From the NCBI GenBank assembly GCA_937920635.1, contig CAKZUE010000046.1, positions 1 through 64,000 on the forward strand: a DNA stretch of 64,000 nt. The letters run 5' to 3'. The stretch is from an uncultured Bryobacteraceae bacterium. Lineage in GTDB: Bacteria > Acidobacteriota > Terriglobia > Bryobacterales > Bryobacteraceae. The notes below the pieces were generated by a model. That model ran no database searches. It was not told the DNA's origin and saw only the letters and a list, made by a program, of their open reading frames with translations. This document shows, in pieces, positions 1-9,503 of this stretch. Numbering within the stretch: position 1 is the stretch's first letter; each line of letters opens with the position of its first letter. The position numbers and the translations under genes are program-made.

Positions 1-30
1 GCCTGTCCGGGCGCAGTGGGCGTGAGTCTG

Positions 31-543
31 TCAGAGCGCGCGGACGCGCCTGCGGCGAATGAGAGCCACGGCGCTCAATCCGATGGCAGTGAGCAGATAG
101 GACGCCGGCTCCGGGATCTCGCCGCCGCCTTCGCCGCGGACGAGGAACGTTTCCGAGGCTGCGTGGAAGCGGTGGGCGTCGTCAGGAGCGAAGGGCGAGT
201 TGTACACGTAGCCTCTCTGAAAATCGCCGAAGTCACAGTGATCGTACTGATCAGAGAAGTACGGCGAAGCGCACTTCCGGCCGGGCGTGGTGAACTGCGT
301 GTACATTGCGCTCAGATTCGAGAACGACGATGTCCACTCAGAACTCGTCGGCAGCCGGAACCCGTGATGCAGGGTGATTGTGCCGCAGCCATTGGGGGCG
401 CACGGGGCGGCGTAGACCCATTCCAGCCCTCCTGCGTAAACAATCACGTTGGAGGGCGGGTCAATGCCGATCATGCTGGCGGCGGGAGCGGTGAGGGCGG
501 CTGCAGCAAGCAGAAGCGGCGCGCCCCAAAGGGGTGATTTCAT
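31..543 (-). CDS. PEP-CTERM sorting domain-containing secreted protein
   Basis: Signal peptide MKSPLWGAPLLLAAAALTAPAAS at internal Met (543); C-terminus EIPEPASYLLTAIGLSAVALIRRRR is a typical PEP-CTERM anchor. Confidence 0.8.
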   Translation of the reverse strand: MKSPLWGAPLLLAAAALTAPAASMIGIDPPSNVIVYAGGLEWVYAAPCAPNGCGTITLHHGFRLPTSSEWTSSFSNLSAMYTQFTTPGRKCASPYFSDQYDHCDFGDFQRGYVYNSPFAPDDAHRFHAASETFLVRGEGGGEIPEPASYLLTAIGLSAVALIRRRRVRAL

Positions 544-763
544 GTGAGTCTCCTCCAGAGTGGCAACCCCGAGATCCATACCCGGCTCCCGGGGAGGCAA
601 GGTTCCAGTACATCCAGAACTTTTCCAAGCTTACGGTACATGGCAGGATGAGTCAAGGAAAAAAGTTGCGCCCGCCCGCCGCACCGGGTGCAGTGGCAAC
701 CGAGGGAGCGGCGCTCACACCCGGTGACGTGCCCGCGGGGGCCACAGGTGGAATAATGGCAGC

Positions 764-1519
764 ATGCGACTCCGGCTGTGTTTCGTGCTCCTGCTTGTGT
801 GCGTGATGGCGGCGGCGCAGGATCCGCCCTTCCTGACCCAACAGGGATGGCAGCCGCTGCTGAACGGCAAAGACCTGACCGGGTGGCGCGCGCAGGATCC
901 TTCAAAGCCCCACGAATGGATGGCGGTGCGCGGCATCCGCTTCGACCGCTGGTACGGGCCCAAGCAACTCTACGGCGTGGGCGAGGGCGGCGACCGGATT
1001 CTGAACGGCAAGAACGGGCGCACGCAGAACCTCGTCACCGAGAAGAAATTCGGCGACATCGAGCTCTATATCGAATTCATGATCCCGCGCGGGTCGAACT
1101 CGGGCGTCTATCTGCACGGGCTGTACGAGGTGCAGATCCTCGACAGCTTCGGCTACGCCGACCTGACCACGGGCGACTGCGGCGCGATTTACCACCGCTG
1201 GCTGAACAACGGGCCCGTGGGCGGCTCGCCGCCGCGGGTGAATGCGATGAAGAACGCGGGCGAGTGGCAGAGTTACCATATCTGGTTCCGCGCGCCGCGG
1301 TTCGATTCTTCGGGCAAGAAAGTGGAAAACGCGCGCATGCTGCGGGTGATGTTCAACGGCGTGATGGTGCAGGACAACGTCGAGCTCGACGGCGGCACGC
1401 GCGCGCACATGGATATTCCCGAAGCGCCCGAGAACCCGGTCATGCTCCAGGGCGACCACGGTCCGGTGGCGTTCCGCAACATCTACTGGCGCCCGCTGGG
1501 CGAGCTGCCATGGCGATGA
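764..1519 (+). CDS. DUF1080 (3-keto-disaccharide hydrolase-like) secreted protein
   Basis: Signal peptide; GWQPLLNGKDLTGWRAQ ... SNSGVYLHGLYEVQILDS ... GPVAFRNIYWRPL motifs. Confidence 0.88.
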   Translation: MRLRLCFVLLLVCVMAAAQDPPFLTQQGWQPLLNGKDLTGWRAQDPSKPHEWMAVRGIRFDRWYGPKQLYGVGEGGDRILNGKNGRTQNLVTEKKFGDIELYIEFMIPRGSNSGVYLHGLYEVQILDSFGYADLTTGDCGAIYHRWLNNGPVGGSPPRVNAMKNAGEWQSYHIWFRAPRFDSSGKKVENARMLRVMFNGVMVQDNVELDGGTRAHMDIPEAPENPVMLQGDHGPVAFRNIYWRPLGELPWR

Positions 1520-2163
1520 ACGGGGGCTGGATCGACATCAGCGTGCCGCTGCGCGCGGGGATGACCGTGTGGCCGGGCGACGGCGCGCCGGGGATCGAGC
1601 GCGCGCAGTCGTTCGAGCGGGGGGATGCGTACAACCTGACGCGGCTGGCGATCAGCGCCCACACGGGCACGCACATGGACGCGCCACTGCACTTCCTGCG
1701 CGAGGGCCGGCCGATCGACACGCTGCCGCCGGAGGTGATGATCGGGCGCGCGCTCGTCGTGCGGGCGGACGGCGATGCGGTCCGCGCCGCCGATGTCCCG
1801 GACGCTCTGGAACCGGGCGCGCGGGTGCTGTTCCGCACGCGCAACAGCGAACGGGAAATGTTCGCCGGCACATTTTTTGAGGATTACGTTTTTCTGGCCC
1901 GCGACGCGGCGGAGAAGCTCGCCCGCGCCGGCGCCGCGCTGGTAGGCATCGACGCGCTCTCGGTGAGCGGCTTTCACGAAAACCCCGCGGAGACGCACCG
2001 CGTGCTGCTGGGAGCGGGCGTATGGATCCTGGAGGGCATCTGCCTGCGCGGCGTCGAGCCGGGCGAATACGAGATGGCGTGCCTGCCGCTGCGGATCGAA
2101 GGCGCCGACGGCGCCCCGGCGCGGGCGCTCCTCAAGCCGGTTCGCCGTCCCGGTGCGCCCTGA
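1510..2163 (+). CDS. Cyclase family protein (kynurenine formamidase-like)
   Basis: MNGGWIDISVPLRAGMTVWPGD ... SAHTGTHMDAPLHF motif of the cyclase family; start overlaps the previous stop. Confidence 0.88.
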   Translation: MAMNGGWIDISVPLRAGMTVWPGDGAPGIERAQSFERGDAYNLTRLAISAHTGTHMDAPLHFLREGRPIDTLPPEVMIGRALVVRADGDAVRAADVPDALEPGARVLFRTRNSEREMFAGTFFEDYVFLARDAAEKLARAGAALVGIDALSVSGFHENPAETHRVLLGAGVWILEGICLRGVEPGEYEMACLPLRIEGADGAPARALLKPVRRPGAP

Positions 2164-3091
2164 AGCAGGCGCCCTGCGGGGCGCGCTTGTAGCGCTCGAC
2201 GCCCGAACCGGTCTTGCCTTTCGCCGTGCGCTCGAGCAGGGCGCTGATTTCCTGCGGCTGCATCTTGCGGAACGCGCGCAGCGCGGCGACGTTCTGTTCG
2301 AGCTGCTCGACCGTCTCGACGCCGGAGACGAGCGTGTCGATGTCCTGGCTCCAGGCGAAGCGCAGGCAATCGGCGATGGCGGCGACGTTCTGCGCGGTGA
2401 TCTGGCCCATGGCGTTCGACTTCATGGCGATGACGCCGAGCCCGCGGCGGCGCGCTTCCGGCAGCACCTGGCGGAGGAAGCTGAGGTAGTGGGGATCGAT
2501 CAGATTGACGGGCATCTGGATGGTCTCCCACACGTCGGTGGCCTTCAGCAGCCGCAGGTGGATCTCGGGGTCGCGGTGTCCGGTGAAGCCGATGTGGCGG
2601 ACCTTGCCCTGTTTTTTCGCGAGCACGAACGCTTCCAGCGAGCCGTTGGGGCCGAGGATCTGGTCGACTTCCGTGTGCTCGCTCACCTGGTGGCACTGCC
2701 AGAGGTCGATATAGTCGGTCTTCATGCGGCGGAGCTGCTGCTCGAGCACGCGCATGGCGCCGTCGCGCGTGTAGATCTCGCACTTGGTCATGAGCAGGAC
2801 CTTCTGGCGGTCCGCGCCGGAGAAGGCCTTGCCGAGGATCTCGTCGCTGCGCCCGCCGTGATAGCCGTTGGCGCTGTCGTAGAAGTTGAGGCCGAGATCG
2901 AAGGCGCGGCGGAGGATGCGCAGGGCTTCCTCTTCGCCGCGGACGTTCATGTGATATCCGCCGACGGCGATGCGGGTGACTTTGAGGCCGCTCTTGCCGA
3001 GCGTGGCCATGGGCAGGGGGCCAGGAGTTTGCGCGGCTGCGGGCAGGACGGCGCCGAGAGCGGCTGAGGTGACGAAAGCACGGCGTTGCAT
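2132..3091 (-). CDS. Aldo/keto reductase with N-terminal export signal
   Basis: MQRRAFVTSAALGAVLPAAAQ signal; TLGKSGLKVTRIAVGGYH, NFYDSANGYHGGRSDEILG, IDLWQCHQ AKR motifs. Confidence 0.9.
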   Translation of the reverse strand: MQRRAFVTSAALGAVLPAAAQTPGPLPMATLGKSGLKVTRIAVGGYHMNVRGEEEALRILRRAFDLGLNFYDSANGYHGGRSDEILGKAFSGADRQKVLLMTKCEIYTRDGAMRVLEQQLRRMKTDYIDLWQCHQVSEHTEVDQILGPNGSLEAFVLAKKQGKVRHIGFTGHRDPEIHLRLLKATDVWETIQMPVNLIDPHYLSFLRQVLPEARRRGLGVIAMKSNAMGQITAQNVAAIADCLRFAWSQDIDTLVSGVETVEQLEQNVAALRAFRKMQPQEISALLERTAKGKTGSGVERYKRAPQGACFRAHRDGEPA

Positions 3092-3161
3092 GGTTTAGGG
3101 AACCTCCTCGGGAGGAATTCAACTGCCTGAGGCTAGAATAAGGCAGATCGGGGGTTGTTGC

Positions 3162-4559
3162 ATGGCTCGTTACCTGAAATCGCTTCTTTGCGTAGCGGCG
3201 TGCCTGGCGGCCGCGGGGCAGACGCAGCCGGTGCGGCTGAGCGAGCTCAGCCAGGGATTCCAGCAACTCAGCCGCCGCGTGCACGCCTCGGTGGTGAAAG
3301 TGAGCACGGTGGGCTACCGGCAACTGGAGCCGGAGGAGAGCGACGAGCCGGGCGTGGCGGCGCGGCAGCAGAGCGCGGGCTCGGGTGTGATCATCGATCC
3401 CGGCGGACTGATCGTCACCAACGCGCACGTCGTGGTGGGCGCGCAGCGCGTGCAGGTGACGCTGCCGCCGGCGCCCGCTGACCGGCAGGCAGGCGGCGGA
3501 AGAGCCAGGCCGCGGACCGTGAGGGCGGAGGTGGCGGGGCTGGATCTGGAGACCGACGTGGCGCTGTTGCGGGTTTCGGAGACAGGTCTGCCCGCGCTGG
3601 AAATGGCCGATTCGGACGCAGTGGAGCAGGGCCAGCTCGTGTTCGCGTTCGGAAGCCCGCTGGGGCTGGACAACTCGGTGACGATGGGCGTGGTGAGCGC
3701 GCCGGCGCGGCAGTTGCGGGCCGACGACCCGATGATCTACATCCAGACCGACGCGCCCATCAACCCGGGCAATTCGGGCGGCCCGCTGGTGGACACCGAG
3801 GGGCGCATCATCGGAATCAACACGATGATCCTGTCGCAGTCGGGCGGCAACGAGGGGATCGGCTTCGCCGTGCCCTCGAATCTGGTGGCGAATGTGGTGG
3901 AGCAGTTGCGCCGCACGGGGCGCGTGATCCGCGGCGAGATCGGCGTGACGGTGCAGACCATCTCCGCCGCGCTGGCCCAGGGCTGGCGGCTGCCGCGGGA
4001 GTGGGGCGTGGTGGTGGCCGATGTCGAGCCGGAAGGGCAGGGGGATGCGGCCGGGCTCCGGGTGGGCGACGTGATCGTTTCGCTGAACGGACGGGCGATG
4101 GAAGACGCGCGGCAGTTCAACGTGAGCCTGTACCGGCCGGCGGTGGGCGAGACGATTGCGCTGGAGGTGCTGCGCGGCTCGAAGAAGCTGAATGTGTCCG
4201 TGCAGGTGGCCGAGCGGCATGACGAGGCGTCGACGTATGCCGAGCTGGCCAGCCGCGAGGAGAATCTGATTCCGGAGCTGGGGATTTTTGCGGTGGATCT
4301 GACGCCTGCCTTGCGGGACCAGTTGGCGCCGGCGCGGAGCGAGTCCGGGGGCGTGCTGGTGGCGGCGCGGCACGCCGACAGCGCGGTTCTGGAGGAGGGA
4401 TTCCGCGCGGGGGATCTGATCTATGCGGTGAACCGGACGCCCGTGCGGAGCGTGTCCGATTTGCGCGAATTCGTGCGGAAGCAGAAGCCCGGCGCGGCGC
4501 TGGCGTTCCAGGTGGAGCGCAACGGGCGGCTGCGGTTTGTGAGTTTCGAGTTGCCGTGA
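3162..4559 (+). CDS. Trypsin-like serine protease with PDZ domains (HtrA/DegP family)
   Basis: NPGNSGGPLVDTEGRIIGINT catalytic Ser motif, IVTNAHVV His motif, two PDZ-like segments. Confidence 0.92.
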   Translation: MARYLKSLLCVAACLAAAGQTQPVRLSELSQGFQQLSRRVHASVVKVSTVGYRQLEPEESDEPGVAARQQSAGSGVIIDPGGLIVTNAHVVVGAQRVQVTLPPAPADRQAGGGRARPRTVRAEVAGLDLETDVALLRVSETGLPALEMADSDAVEQGQLVFAFGSPLGLDNSVTMGVVSAPARQLRADDPMIYIQTDAPINPGNSGGPLVDTEGRIIGINTMILSQSGGNEGIGFAVPSNLVANVVEQLRRTGRVIRGEIGVTVQTISAALAQGWRLPREWGVVVADVEPEGQGDAAGLRVGDVIVSLNGRAMEDARQFNVSLYRPAVGETIALEVLRGSKKLNVSVQVAERHDEASTYAELASREENLIPELGIFAVDLTPALRDQLAPARSESGGVLVAARHADSAVLEEGFRAGDLIYAVNRTPVRSVSDLREFVRKQKPGAALAFQVERNGRLRFVSFELP

Positions 4560-4640
4560 GGGGGGCCATCGGAACCGCGCGGGAGCAGGCCGCGGGGCCG
4601 CGACCAGGCGGCCCGTCACCGTTGCAACAAGCGACGCCAC

Positions 4641-4669
4641 CGCAGCCCCCGGCCAGGGCCGGGGGGAAC
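4641..4669. repeat. Palindromic REP-like repeat, copy 1 (cgcagcccccggccagggccggggggaac)
   Basis: Shares the core gcagccYccggccagggccggggggaa with the copy at 5501-5532. Confidence 0.55.
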
Positions 4670-5383
4670 CTAGCTTGCCGCCGGTTGTTGGGCGGACTGG
4701 ACGGGATCTTCGTTGAAGGAATAGCCGAAGCCGCGGACGCTGCGGATGAAGCACAGGGACTCGTTGTCGCCTTCGAGCTTCTGGCGAAGGCGGAGGATGT
4801 AGACGTCCACGGTGCGGTCGGTGACGGCGCGGTCGTGGCCCCAGACGGCGTCCAGCAGTTGCTCGCGGCTGAAGACGACGCCAGGGCGGGACATGAGGAA
4901 CTCCAGCAGGCGGAACTCGGTGGCGGTCAACGACACGGGCTTGCCGTCGAGGGTGACGCGGCAGGTGGCGCGGTCGAGCACGAGCGGACCCGACTGGACA
5001 GGGCGAGCCGGCGGCTGCGCCTGACGGAACTGGATCTTGACGCGGGCGATCAGCTCGCGGACGAAGAACGGCTTGACGATGTAGTCGCTGGCGCCCAGCT
5101 CCAGACCCAGAATGCGGTCGGTCTCCGAGGCGCGGGCGGTGAGGAAGATGATCGGGATGTGGGCCAGTTCGGGGCGGCTGCGGATGCCTTTGCAGATGTC
5201 GAGCCCGTCGGAGTCCGGCAGCATGATATCGAGAATGATCAGATCGGGGCGTTCGCGGCGGACCAGTTCAACGGCGCCGCGACCGGTCTGGCTGCCGACC
5301 ATCAGGTAGCCTTCCTTTTCCAGGTTGTACTTCAGGAGCGCGTACAGGTCGGTATCATCTTCGATCAGAAGGATTTTCTTCAT
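4670..5383 (-). CDS. OmpR/PhoB-family winged-helix response regulator (orphan, no adjacent kinase)
   Basis: MKKILLIEDDTDLYALL, LIILDIMLPDSDG, receiver Lys (VKPF), DNA-binding domain DRTVDVYILRLRQKL..IRSVRGFGY. Confidence 0.92.
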   Translation of the reverse strand: MKKILLIEDDTDLYALLKYNLEKEGYLMVGSQTGRGAVELVRRERPDLIILDIMLPDSDGLDICKGIRSRPELAHIPIIFLTARASETDRILGLELGASDYIVKPFFVRELIARVKIQFRQAQPPARPVQSGPLVLDRATCRVTLDGKPVSLTATEFRLLEFLMSRPGVVFSREQLLDAVWGHDRAVTDRTVDVYILRLRQKLEGDNESLCFIRSVRGFGYSFNEDPVQSAQQPAAS

Positions 5384-5460
5384 TAGCTCTTGTCTCTATT
5401 GTTACAGATACAGGCCCTCGATTACAGAACCATGAACTTCGCGTGACAAGGCTGCAAAGT

Positions 5461-5532
5461 TGGAGCCTCCGGCCCAAAGGCTGGGGGGAAACCGCGCTGC
5501 GGGCAGCCTCCGGCCAGGGCCGGGGGGAAGCC
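5461..5532. repeat. Tandem pair of palindromic REP-like repeats, copies 2 and 3
   Basis: tggagcctccggcccaaaggctggggggaaacc and gggcagcctccggccagggccggggggaagcc; similar to 4641-4669. Confidence 0.55.
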
Positions 5533-5569
5533 ACGGGCGGGCGATCCGGTGCAAAGTCCTGTGTTTGGT

Positions 5570-6928
5570 TCACACGGACTTCGGATCCGGGTGGACCCAC
5601 GGGGCGCGGTAGGGGCGGGCGAGCAGGCGGTTCAAATCCTCGCCGCCGCGGATGCGCCCGGCGGCTGCGTCCCAATGCAGGGTCTGGTTGAGCTGGGCAG
5701 AGAGGTTGGCGAGGATGCAGGAGGCGGTGGAGATGTGGCCCTGCTCGATGTCGGCGACGGGGCGGCGGTTGTTGTCGATCGCTGACAGCAGGTCCATCAT
5801 GTGATAGCGGATGGCCGGGGCGACGTGGCGCTCGAGGCGCTCTTCGGTCTTGTCCTCGGGGAACTGCTCGAGTTCGTAGGTGACGTCCCTGTGGACGGGC
5901 TGGCCTTCGTTGGGGATGAAGTCGTAAGAGAAGACGCTGGCCTTCAGGACGCCCTTTTCGCCATAGAAAAACGCGCCCCAGGTGTACTTGGGATCCGGCG
6001 GGGGCCCCCAGGTGCGGTGGGTCCAGACGATGTCGAGATCGTCGTGGCGGAAGATGGCGGTCTGGGTGTCGCTGATGTTGCCTTTGCCCCCCTTGGTGAC
6101 GTAGATGCCGCCGGAGGAAGAGACCGACTTCGGCCAGCCAAGATCGAGCATCCAGCGGACCATGTCATACATGTGGATGCACATGTCGCCGACGATGCCG
6201 TTGGAGTATTCCATGAACTGGCGCCAGCGGCCCGGATGCACCATGGGGTTGTAGGGGCGCATGGGGGCGGGGCCGGTCCACATTTCGTAATCGAGCCAGG
6301 CGGGCGGCTGCGTGTCGGGCGGATTTTCGCGCGAGCGCATGGCGTAGTAGCAGCAGATTTCGATGTGGCCGATGCGGCCCAGCTTGCCGGAGCGGATGAT
6401 CTCGTCGCGGGCCTCGATCAGGTGCGGCGTGGAGCGGCGCTGGGTGCCGACCTGGACGACGCGGTTGTACTTGCGCGCGGCGGCGAGGATGGCCTGCCCT
6501 TCGACCACGTCGACGCTGATGGGCTTCTGGAGATAAAGGTGGCAGCCGGCGCGGAGGGCTTCGATGGCGGGCAGAGCGTGCCAGTGATCGGGCGTGTCAA
6601 TGAGAACGATGTCGAGATCGCGCTCCTTGAGCATCTCGCGGTAGTCGCGGTAGAGGCGCGGTTTCTTCTTCGAGCGCTGGCGCTGGGAGGCGAGTTCGGC
6701 CGCCTGCTCCAGCATGCGCTGGTCGACGTCGCAGAGGGAGACGACCTCGACGTTGGCGACCTGGATGAGCCGGAACAGGTCGCACTTGCCGTACCAGCCG
6801 GGGCCGATGACGCCGACGCGGCGGATCTTATCGCGGTCGTAAGGCGGATGGGGCGTCTGGGCGGAGGCGCGGGCGGAGGCCAGCAGCGCGGGGACGGACT
6901 GGACGAAAGAGCGGCGGTTCATGGGCAT
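5570..6928 (-). CDS. Gfo/Idh/MocA family oxidoreductase with Tat-like signal
   Basis: MPMNRRSFVQSVPALLASARASAQ; VGVIGPGWYGKCDL, DTPDHWHALPAIEALRAGCHLYLQKPIS. Confidence 0.92.
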   Translation of the reverse strand: MPMNRRSFVQSVPALLASARASAQTPHPPYDRDKIRRVGVIGPGWYGKCDLFRLIQVANVEVVSLCDVDQRMLEQAAELASQRQRSKKKPRLYRDYREMLKERDLDIVLIDTPDHWHALPAIEALRAGCHLYLQKPISVDVVEGQAILAAARKYNRVVQVGTQRRSTPHLIEARDEIIRSGKLGRIGHIEICCYYAMRSRENPPDTQPPAWLDYEMWTGPAPMRPYNPMVHPGRWRQFMEYSNGIVGDMCIHMYDMVRWMLDLGWPKSVSSSGGIYVTKGGKGNISDTQTAIFRHDDLDIVWTHRTWGPPPDPKYTWGAFFYGEKGVLKASVFSYDFIPNEGQPVHRDVTYELEQFPEDKTEERLERHVAPAIRYHMMDLLSAIDNNRRPVADIEQGHISTASCILANLSAQLNQTLHWDAAAGRIRGGEDLNRLLARPYRAPWVHPDPKSV

Positions 6929-6986
6929 GGAAAGAGTATATCGATGGCGGGAGGCGGTGGAGTAGGATGGGGCGGCGGAGCACACG

Positions 6987-7775
6987 ATGGCAGGCATGAG
7001 ACTCACGGGCAAGGTGGCGGTGGTGACCGGCGGAGCGCAGGGCATCGGGCGCGCCTGCTGCGAGGAGCTGGCGCGGGAGGGGGCGCGAGTGGCTTTTCTG
7101 GACAGAAACGCGGAGGCGGGCGAGGCGGCGCGGCTCGGGATGGAGGAACAAGATCTGGACGTTCTGTTTTTGCAGGCCGATGTGACGCGGGAGGAGGAAG
7201 TGGCGGCGGCGTTCGCGCGGCTCCGGGAGCGATGGCAGCCGGCGGAGATCCTGGTGAACAACGCCGGCGGCAACACCTGGTACGACCCGGTGCGGATGAG
7301 CGCGGCGGAGTGGGACGCGGCGATGGCGCTGAATCTGAAGTCGGCGTGGCTGTGCGCGCGGGCGGCGCTGCCGGGGATGCTGGAGCGCGGGGCGGGGGTG
7401 ATCGTGAATGTGAGTTCGCTGCACGCGCGGATGACGGCGCGCGGGATGTTTCCTTATGCGGCGGCAAAGGCGGGGCTGGTGGGGCTGACGCGGAGCCTGG
7501 CGCTGGAGTACGGACCGGCGGGGGTGCGCGTGAACGCGGTGCTGCCGGGGTGGACGAGGACGCCGCCGGTGGAGGCGTGGCTCGGGCGCGGCGGCAATCC
7601 TGTCGAGGAAGAGAGGCGTCTGGCGGCGGTACATCCGCTGGGCAGGATTGCGGAGGCGCGGGAGGTGGCGCGGGTGGTGGTGTTTCTGGCTTCCGGCGAC
7701 GCCTCGGCGGTGACCGGGGCGGAGATCGTGGCCGACTGCGGGCTGAGCGCGAAGTACGCGGGTCAGGAGGAATAG
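6987..7775 (+). CDS. SDR family NAD(P)-dependent oxidoreductase
   Basis: TGKVAVVTGGAQGIGRA, NNAGG, YAAAKAGLVGLTRSLALEY. Confidence 0.93.
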   Translation: MAGMRLTGKVAVVTGGAQGIGRACCEELAREGARVAFLDRNAEAGEAARLGMEEQDLDVLFLQADVTREEEVAAAFARLRERWQPAEILVNNAGGNTWYDPVRMSAAEWDAAMALNLKSAWLCARAALPGMLERGAGVIVNVSSLHARMTARGMFPYAAAKAGLVGLTRSLALEYGPAGVRVNAVLPGWTRTPPVEAWLGRGGNPVEEERRLAAVHPLGRIAEAREVARVVVFLASGDASAVTGAEIVADCGLSAKYAGQEE

Positions 7776-7808
7776 GCCAGCTGAACCTGCGCCGCGCGTG
7801 GAGCCGGC

Positions 7809-9170
7809 TCAGCGGAGCTGGAACTTTTTCATCTTGTAACGGAGGGTGTCGCGGGTGATCTGGAGGAGCCTGGCAGCCTGGGTCTGATTGCCGCCGGTTT
7901 TTTCGAGCGCAGCCAGGATGAGGCGGCGCTCGTTCTCTTCCAGGCCGAGCCCGGAATCGGGCAGAGGAGGCAGCGCGGTCTGGGAGGGCTGCGGCGCCGG
8001 AGGCGTGTCGATGCGGCTGATGCTCTTCGGCAGGCTTTGCGGGGTGATGTAGCTGGAGTCCTCGAGGATCATGGCCCGCTCGATGGCGTTGCGCAGCTCG
8101 CGCACATTTCCGGGCCAGTCGTGCGCCAGCAGCAGCCGCATGGCATCCGGGGAAATGCCGTCCATCTGCCGTTTGAATTTCTTGTTGTAGTGCTGGACGA
8201 AGAAATTGGCCAGGGCGGCGATGTCTTCAGGGCGCTCGCGCAGCGGGGGAATGGTGATGTGAATCACGTTGAGGCGGAAATAGAGGTCCTGCCGGAAAGC
8301 CCCTTCCTTGACCGCCTCGCGAAGGTTCTTGTTGGTGGCGGCGACGACGCGCAGGTCGAGATTGATGTCGCGCAGCCCGCCGAGGCGGCGGAAGCTCTGC
8401 TCCTCGAGGACGCGAAGGAGCTTGGCCTGCAAGGTGAGGGGGATTTCGCCGATTTCGTCGAGGAAAAGGGTGCCTTTGTCGGCCAGCTCGAAGATGCCGC
8501 GCTTCTGGGCGCGGGCGTCGGTGAAGGCGCCCTTTTCGTAACCGAACAATTCGCTTTCGAGCAGCGTTTCGGGAATCGCGGCGCAATTGATGGCGATGAA
8601 CGGCTCGGCGGCGCGCAGGCTCTGATGATGGAGAGTCTTGGCGATCAGATCCTTGCCGACGCCGTTTTCGCCCTCCAGAAGAATGGTGGAGGCCTCGCTG
8701 ATGGCCACGCGGCGGACGAAGTGGAGCACCTCGCGCATGGCCGGACTCTCGGCGATGATCTCGCGCTTCTGCGATTCGATCTCGGCGCCGACGTCCTTGA
8801 TGGCCGCGAGGAACCCTTCCAGCGAGCCGTTGCCGGAGCGGAAGGGCGTGGTCTTCAGCACCACCAGCCGCTCGAATCCGTTGGCGGTATGGAGGCGGAC
8901 GGCGCCGTTGCCGCCGTTGATCTGCACCAGTCCCGGGTGCAAGCCGCAGCCGGGCTCGCACTCCTGGCAATGGAACATCTGACGGCAGTCGCGGCCGACG
9001 AGCTCGTCGGCGGTCATGCCCAGCAACTGCTCGGCGGCGGCATTGACGCCCCGGATGACGTGGTCGCGGTCGTAGAGGATGAGGGCTTCTGAAACGGTAT
9101 CGAAGATCTGCGCGAGGAGATCGGGAGTCTGCCAGGCCGCGTTGAGCTTTGCCATTTCGCCCTTCGTCAT
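7809..9170 (-). CDS. Sigma-54-dependent Fis-family activator with N-terminal PAS domain
   Basis: PAS region with CRQMFHCQECEPGCG; AAA+ Walker A GENGVGKD; ESELFGYEKGAFTDA; C-terminal Fis HTH (NQTQAARLLQITRDTLRYKMKK). A TACAAT just upstream of 9170 suggests the true start may be the Met at 9155. Confidence 0.93.
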   Translation of the reverse strand: MTKGEMAKLNAAWQTPDLLAQIFDTVSEALILYDRDHVIRGVNAAAEQLLGMTADELVGRDCRQMFHCQECEPGCGLHPGLVQINGGNGAVRLHTANGFERLVVLKTTPFRSGNGSLEGFLAAIKDVGAEIESQKREIIAESPAMREVLHFVRRVAISEASTILLEGENGVGKDLIAKTLHHQSLRAAEPFIAINCAAIPETLLESELFGYEKGAFTDARAQKRGIFELADKGTLFLDEIGEIPLTLQAKLLRVLEEQSFRRLGGLRDINLDLRVVAATNKNLREAVKEGAFRQDLYFRLNVIHITIPPLRERPEDIAALANFFVQHYNKKFKRQMDGISPDAMRLLLAHDWPGNVRELRNAIERAMILEDSSYITPQSLPKSISRIDTPPAPQPSQTALPPLPDSGLGLEENERRLILAALEKTGGNQTQAARLLQITRDTLRYKMKKFQLR

Positions 9171-9218
9171 CTAATTGTAGACCTTCGGGGAGAGTTTCGG
9201 CAGCGCCGGTGGGGCGGA

Positions 9219-9236
9219 CTGGGTCAATTGCCCCAG
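9219..9236. promoter_or_regulatory. 18-bp near-perfect palindrome, candidate enhancer (UAS)
   Basis: ctgggtcaattgccccag: inverted repeat with one mismatched pair, about 105 bp upstream of the sigma-54-like site. Confidence 0.45.
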
Positions 9237-9340
9237 AGAAGGGGGGCATGGGAAGCCGAAGCGGGCCGGGGGAGGGGCACAGCGCGGCTACAACGCCTTG
9301 GAAATGGCGGAATTTCGTGGATATAGGGGCCGGGGTCAGG

Positions 9341-9357
9341 TTGGACTCTCGATTGCA
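9341..9357 (+). promoter_or_regulatory. Candidate sigma-54 (-24/-12) promoter
   Basis: ttggactctcgattgca: GG-N10-GC spacing and a full TTGCA -12 element. Confidence 0.6.
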
Positions 9358-9503
9358 AGGGTGTGCAGCGAATGCGCGGTTTCCGGGATCCTCTGTTCCG
9401 GAGCCGGGCGTTTGGAGATAGAGTGCGCGGGAAGCGCCAGCAAAACAGCCCCGGCCCAGGCGGAAACGCGGAAGCCGGGCTGGCGCACCCTGGGATCACG
9501 GCA

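Noticed and set aside
1974-4754. 926-aa minus-strand ORF
   Set aside because: Arg/Pro/His-rich low-complexity translation antisense to clear genes (HtrA-like protease, cyclase); a GC-rich shadow ORF.
5625-5645. tRNA-like T-loop sequence ggttcaaatcc
   Set aside because: Lies inside the Gfo/Idh/MocA coding sequence and has no surrounding cloverleaf or acceptor stem.
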